In this document: one piece after another, positions 5,145-7,464 of the stretch
Layout: each line of letters opens with the position of its first letter
Numbering within the stretch: the stretch's first letter is position 1
Source: Actinomycetes bacterium
Lineage (GTDB): Bacteria; Actinomycetota; Acidimicrobiia; Acidimicrobiales; Microtrichaceae
Reading direction: 5' to 3'
NCBI GenBank assembly: GCA_023434535.1
Contig: JAEYSR010000211.1
Span: forward strand, 1 to 7,464
Length of the DNA stretch: 7,464 nucleotides
Made by a program: the position numbers and the translations under genes
Notes under the pieces: model-generated
What the model saw: the letters and a program-made list of their open reading frames with translations, nothing else
What the model was told of the DNA's origin: nothing
The model's database searches: none

Positions 5145-6065
5145 ATGAGCACCGCCACCCGAACCGACTCCCGGGTCCCGGCCCGGAACGCCACGCTCGA
5201 CCGCCTGCTGGACGCCGAGCTCGACTGGTCACCCCTCGCCCGTGGCGGGTTCATCAGCCACCTCGCCATGGGGATGATCGCCGCCGCTCGTCTGGGCGCG
5301 ACCGACGACGACCTCATCGGGATGTTCGACGCCGGCACGGCCGGGGACTTCCTGATCGCGAGGGATCGCCCCGCCGAGCTCCCGGGTCTGACGGAGGAGG
5401 TCGCCCGGCGGGGCGCCGACGTCGTCGTCACCGAGCGCCTGCCCGCGCTGATCGGTCACCCCGGAGCGCAGTTCTTCCACGCCGTCATCCGCCTCGACCT
5501 GGCGCTCGACGCCGACCACCCCGGACAGGTGGCCAACGCCCTCCTGAACTGGGAGGCCGACGCCGACGCGCCCGCCGACGGACCGGACGGGCGGGGCGAC
5601 GCCTCGTTCGCGGCCGTGATGGAGCGCGTCGCGGACGGCGACCTCGGGGCTCTCCACGACCTGCGGGCCGATGACGACCTCCTGGACCAGATCGCCGCGT
5701 GGGTCGCCGCGGTCCACTCCGACCCCCACGACTTCGGCACCCTCCACTACGTCACCGGCACCCGGGCCGCTCGCGCCGTCGCACCGCTGCTGGATCCGGC
5801 CGACCGGCGGGAGCTCGGCCTCCGGACCGCGCAGGCGCTGGTGCTGCTCCACCGTCGATTCGGCGGTCGTCGCCCGGCAACACCGGATGAGCTCGACGAC
5901 CGGCGGAGCGTCCGCCTGCCCGACTGGGACGAGCTGGCCGGACGCGCGATCGCCGGGGGCGACCCGCACGACATCAAGCTGACGTACGCGTGCCGACTGG
6001 AGGAGGGGGTCACCGGGGACCCTCTCCTGCACTGGGTGGCCGCCCGTCAGAACGGCGCCGTCTGA
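5145..6065 (+). CDS. Questin oxidase-like protein (DUF4243 family), probably leaderless
   Basis: A 306-residue protein resembling the questin oxidase family (DUF4243), whose fungal members (GedK, AflY/HypA type) carry out Baeyer-Villiger-like ring cleavage of anthraquinones; bacterial members are uncharacterised. The sequence shows 'GGFISHLAMGMIAAARLGATDDDLIGMFD' across residues 34-62, 'LIGHPGAQFFHAVIRLDLALDAD' (102-124), 'FGTLHYVTGTRAARAV' (197-212) and the closing 'DPHDIKLTYACRLEE' (273-287). His39, His105, His112, His201 and His275 sit in the conserved blocks and are candidates for function. No signal peptide or membrane segment, so cytoplasmic. The ATG at 5145 has no Shine-Dalgarno but begins about eight bases after a -10 element, so translation is probably leaderless. 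The promoter is MerR/SoxR-like, suggesting induction by redox-active or quinone-like compounds. The family call is from recognised motifs without a search; the reaction is inference. Confidence 0.8.
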   Translation: MSTATRTDSRVPARNATLDRLLDAELDWSPLARGGFISHLAMGMIAAARLGATDDDLIGMFDAGTAGDFLIARDRPAELPGLTEEVARRGADVVVTERLPALIGHPGAQFFHAVIRLDLALDADHPGQVANALLNWEADADAPADGPDGRGDASFAAVMERVADGDLGALHDLRADDDLLDQIAAWVAAVHSDPHDFGTLHYVTGTRAARAVAPLLDPADRRELGLRTAQALVLLHRRFGGRRPATPDELDDRRSVRLPDWDELAGRAIAGGDPHDIKLTYACRLEEGVTGDPLLHWVAARQNGAV

Positions 6066-6094
6066 CCGTCGTTCGCTGCACCCACCGGATCCTC

Positions 6095-6126
6095 GACGTG
6101 ATCGACGTCCCATGTGGACGTGACGT
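6095..6126. repeat. Clustered GACGT repeats in the convergent gap before ligB's end
   Basis: GACGT occurs four times in 32 bases (6095, 6104, 6117, 6122), including a direct repeat TCGACGT-GA-TCGACGT and a hairpin ACGTCC (6105-6110)-CATGT-GGACGT (6116-6121). It lies in the 87-bp gap between the convergent questin-oxidase-like and ligB genes. The hairpin could help termination, but it is short and lacks a T-run. Nothing else is seen in this gap. Confidence 0.35.
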
Positions 6127-6152
6127 GTGGTCAGGAACGCGGGTTGGAGGGG

Positions 6153-7464
6153 TCAGGGGCGGCCGAGGGCGCGGACGGCGTCGATCGTGTCGGCCTCGGC
6201 GGCGACCTTGTCGTCGCGGTAGCGGACCACCCGGGCGAAGCGGAGGGCCACCGCCGACGCGTAGCGCGTGGAGCGCTGGATGCCGTCCACCGCGATCTCC
6301 ACGACCTGCACCGGTCGCACCGCCAGGACGCCGGGACCGAGGTCGGGGTCGTCGGAGAGCGACCGGGCGTCGTCGTGGTCGATCGCCAAGCGCTGGAAGT
6401 GCTCCGTCTGCCACCGCAGGAGCTCGTCGGTCAGGCCCTTGAACGTCTTGCCGACCATCACGAAGCCGTCGCCGTCACGGGCCCCGAGGTGCAGGTTGGA
6501 CAGCCAGCCGTTGCGACGGCCGTGGCCCCACTCCACCGCCAGCACCACCAGGTCCAGGGTGTGGACCGGCTTCACCTTCCGCCACGCGGTGCCCCGTCGG
6601 CCGGCCTCGTAGCGGGACGCCGCTCCCTTGACGACCACCCCCTCGTGACCGGCGTCCAGGGCGTCGGCCAGCGCCCCTCCGGCATCCGCCGGGTCCGACG
6701 TCGCCACCGCCGGGACCAGCCACTCCCCGGCGACCCGCTCGAGCTCGGACCGTCGGATCGCCAGCGGCTCGTCGACCAGGTCGCGTCCGTCCACGTGCAG
6801 CAGGTCGAAGAAGTACGGCCGCAGACCCCCGGCGCGGTCCGGGTCGCCGCCCGCCCCGGCGTCGGATCCCGCAGCGGCGGCCACCTCGACGGCCCGACCC
6901 GACGCGGTGTCCTGGAACAACGCCGGGCGGCCGTCGGCGCCGAGCACCAGGGCCTCACCGTCGAGGACCAGGCGCTCCGCCGGCATGGTGGCGACCGCCG
7001 AGACCACGCCGGGGACCTGCTCGGTGATGTCGTTCAGGTTCCGGCTCCACACGCGGACGTCACCGTCGAGCTTGTGCGCCTGCACGCGGATCCCGTCGAG
7101 CTTCCACTCCACCGACACCCCGCCCGGCGGCGACTCCGACGACCCGGCAGAGTCACCGACCAGGTCCTCGACGGCCTGCTCGACCGACGGCGCCGTCGCG
7201 GCCAGCATCGGCTGCAGCGGACGTCCGACCTCCAGCCGGATCCCCGTCACGGCATCGATGCCGCCGGTCAGCGCCGCGACCGCCACCTGGTCCAGCCGGC
7301 CGCCGAGCATGCTCGCCCGTCGGACCGCGGCGGCGGGCAGACCCGAGGACACGGCGACGGCGTCCACCATCACGCCGGCGAGCGCGCCCTGGCGGAGCTC
7401 GCCCCCGACGAGGGCGGCGAGGAGGTCGCGCTCCGTCGCGGTGGCCGCACCGATGAGCTCACCG
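6153..7464 (-). CDS. ligB: ATP-dependent DNA ligase LigB, N-terminus missing
   Basis: ATP-dependent DNA ligase that seals nicks through an enzyme-AMP intermediate; in actinobacteria it accompanies the essential NAD-dependent LigA and is thought to serve repair. The 436 visible residues start inside the DNA-binding domain ('GGELRQGALAGVMVDAVA', 21-38 of the fragment). The nucleotidyltransferase domain has motif I 'EWKLDGIRVQ' (catalytic lysine codon 7101-7103), motif III 'LVLDGEAL', IIIa 'PYFFDLLHVDG', IV 'HEGVVVKG' and V 'AWRKVKPVHTLDLVVLAVEWG'. The OB domain follows with 'LSNLHLGARDGDGFVMVGKTFKG' across 6447-6515 and ends '...FARVVRYRDDKVAAEADTIDAVRALG'. It closely follows mycobacterial LigB (about 507 residues), so roughly the first hundred residues lie beyond the right edge. 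The frame is open to the window end, so the GTG at 7373 is internal. There is a Gly/Ala/Asp-rich insertion just before motif IIIa. Confidence 0.96.
   Translation of the reverse strand, partial: GELIGAATATERDLLAALVGGELRQGALAGVMVDAVAVSSGLPAAAVRRASMLGGRLDQVAVAALTGGIDAVTGIRLEVGRPLQPMLAATAPSVEQAVEDLVGDSAGSSESPPGGVSVEWKLDGIRVQAHKLDGDVRVWSRNLNDITEQVPGVVSAVATMPAERLVLDGEALVLGADGRPALFQDTASGRAVEVAAAAGSDAGAGGDPDRAGGLRPYFFDLLHVDGRDLVDEPLAIRRSELERVAGEWLVPAVATSDPADAGGALADALDAGHEGVVVKGAASRYEAGRRGTAWRKVKPVHTLDLVVLAVEWGHGRRNGWLSNLHLGARDGDGFVMVGKTFKGLTDELLRWQTEHFQRLAIDHDDARSLSDDPDLGPGVLAVRPVQVVEIAVDGIQRSTRYASAVALRFARVVRYRDDKVAAEADTIDAVRALGRP

Noticed and set aside
4478..5431. A minus-strand open frame extending thpR upstream through the thioesterase and into the questin-oxidase-like gene
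   Set aside because: It is antisense to two well-supported genes, and the ThpR family N-terminus is exactly at 4477.
5229..6113. A 294-residue minus-strand open frame opposite the questin-oxidase-like gene
   Set aside because: No recognisable motif; composition is that of a high-GC shadow frame, and the plus strand has conserved blocks and a promoter.
7371..7373. GTG at 7373 as the start of the DNA ligase
   Set aside because: Upstream codons to the window edge encode 'LVGGELRQGALAG', a conserved part of the LigB DNA-binding domain, so the gene begins outside the window.

Overview
The window is very GC-rich (roughly 70% by eye, with G/C strongly preferred at third codon positions). It holds nine protein genes packed head to tail on both strands, two of them cut by the window edges. 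An F420-type luciferase-like oxidoreductase, a LigB-type ATP-dependent DNA ligase closest to mycobacterial LigB, GTG starts and a probable leaderless gene all point to the chromosome of an actinobacterium in the broad sense (Actinomycetes or Acidimicrobiia). I see no mobile element, tRNA, rRNA, CRISPR array or phage gene. No stretch longer than 300 bases lacks a gene.

Left part (1-2733), all on the minus strand and read from right to left: a class I SAM methyltransferase (1972-2733), a LURP-one-related protein (1350-1862), a SnoaL/NTF2-like protein (682-1161) and a luciferase-like flavin/F420 oxidoreductase (1-685, running off the left edge). The last two overlap by four bases and look translationally coupled. 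The SnoaL-like gene appears to start well downstream of the longest possible start, leaving a leader that contains a perfect 10-bp inverted repeat.

Middle part (2734-5047): the methyltransferase diverges from a short ArsB-like permease (2857-3909) across a 123-bp gap filled by a 23-bp tandem repeat. The permease converges on thpR (RNA 2',3'-cyclic phosphodiesterase, minus strand), with an imperfect 12-bp inverted repeat at the junction. thpR diverges from a PaaI-type hotdog thioesterase (plus strand).

Right part (5048-7464): a questin-oxidase-like (DUF4243) gene sits behind a very clear MerR-family promoter. It has a SoxR-box-like dyad centred in a 19-bp spacer between -35 and -10 elements, and the -10 is so close to the ATG that the mRNA should be leaderless. 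This gene converges on ligB (minus strand, N-terminus beyond the right edge).

The genes do not form one obvious pathway; this reads as ordinary chromosomal gene content. The most interesting signals are regulatory: the MerR/SoxR-type promoter on the questin-oxidase-like gene, the tandem repeats in the methyltransferase/permease divergent promoter region, and the dyad in the SnoaL leader. I found no evidence for a wholly new multi-gene system.
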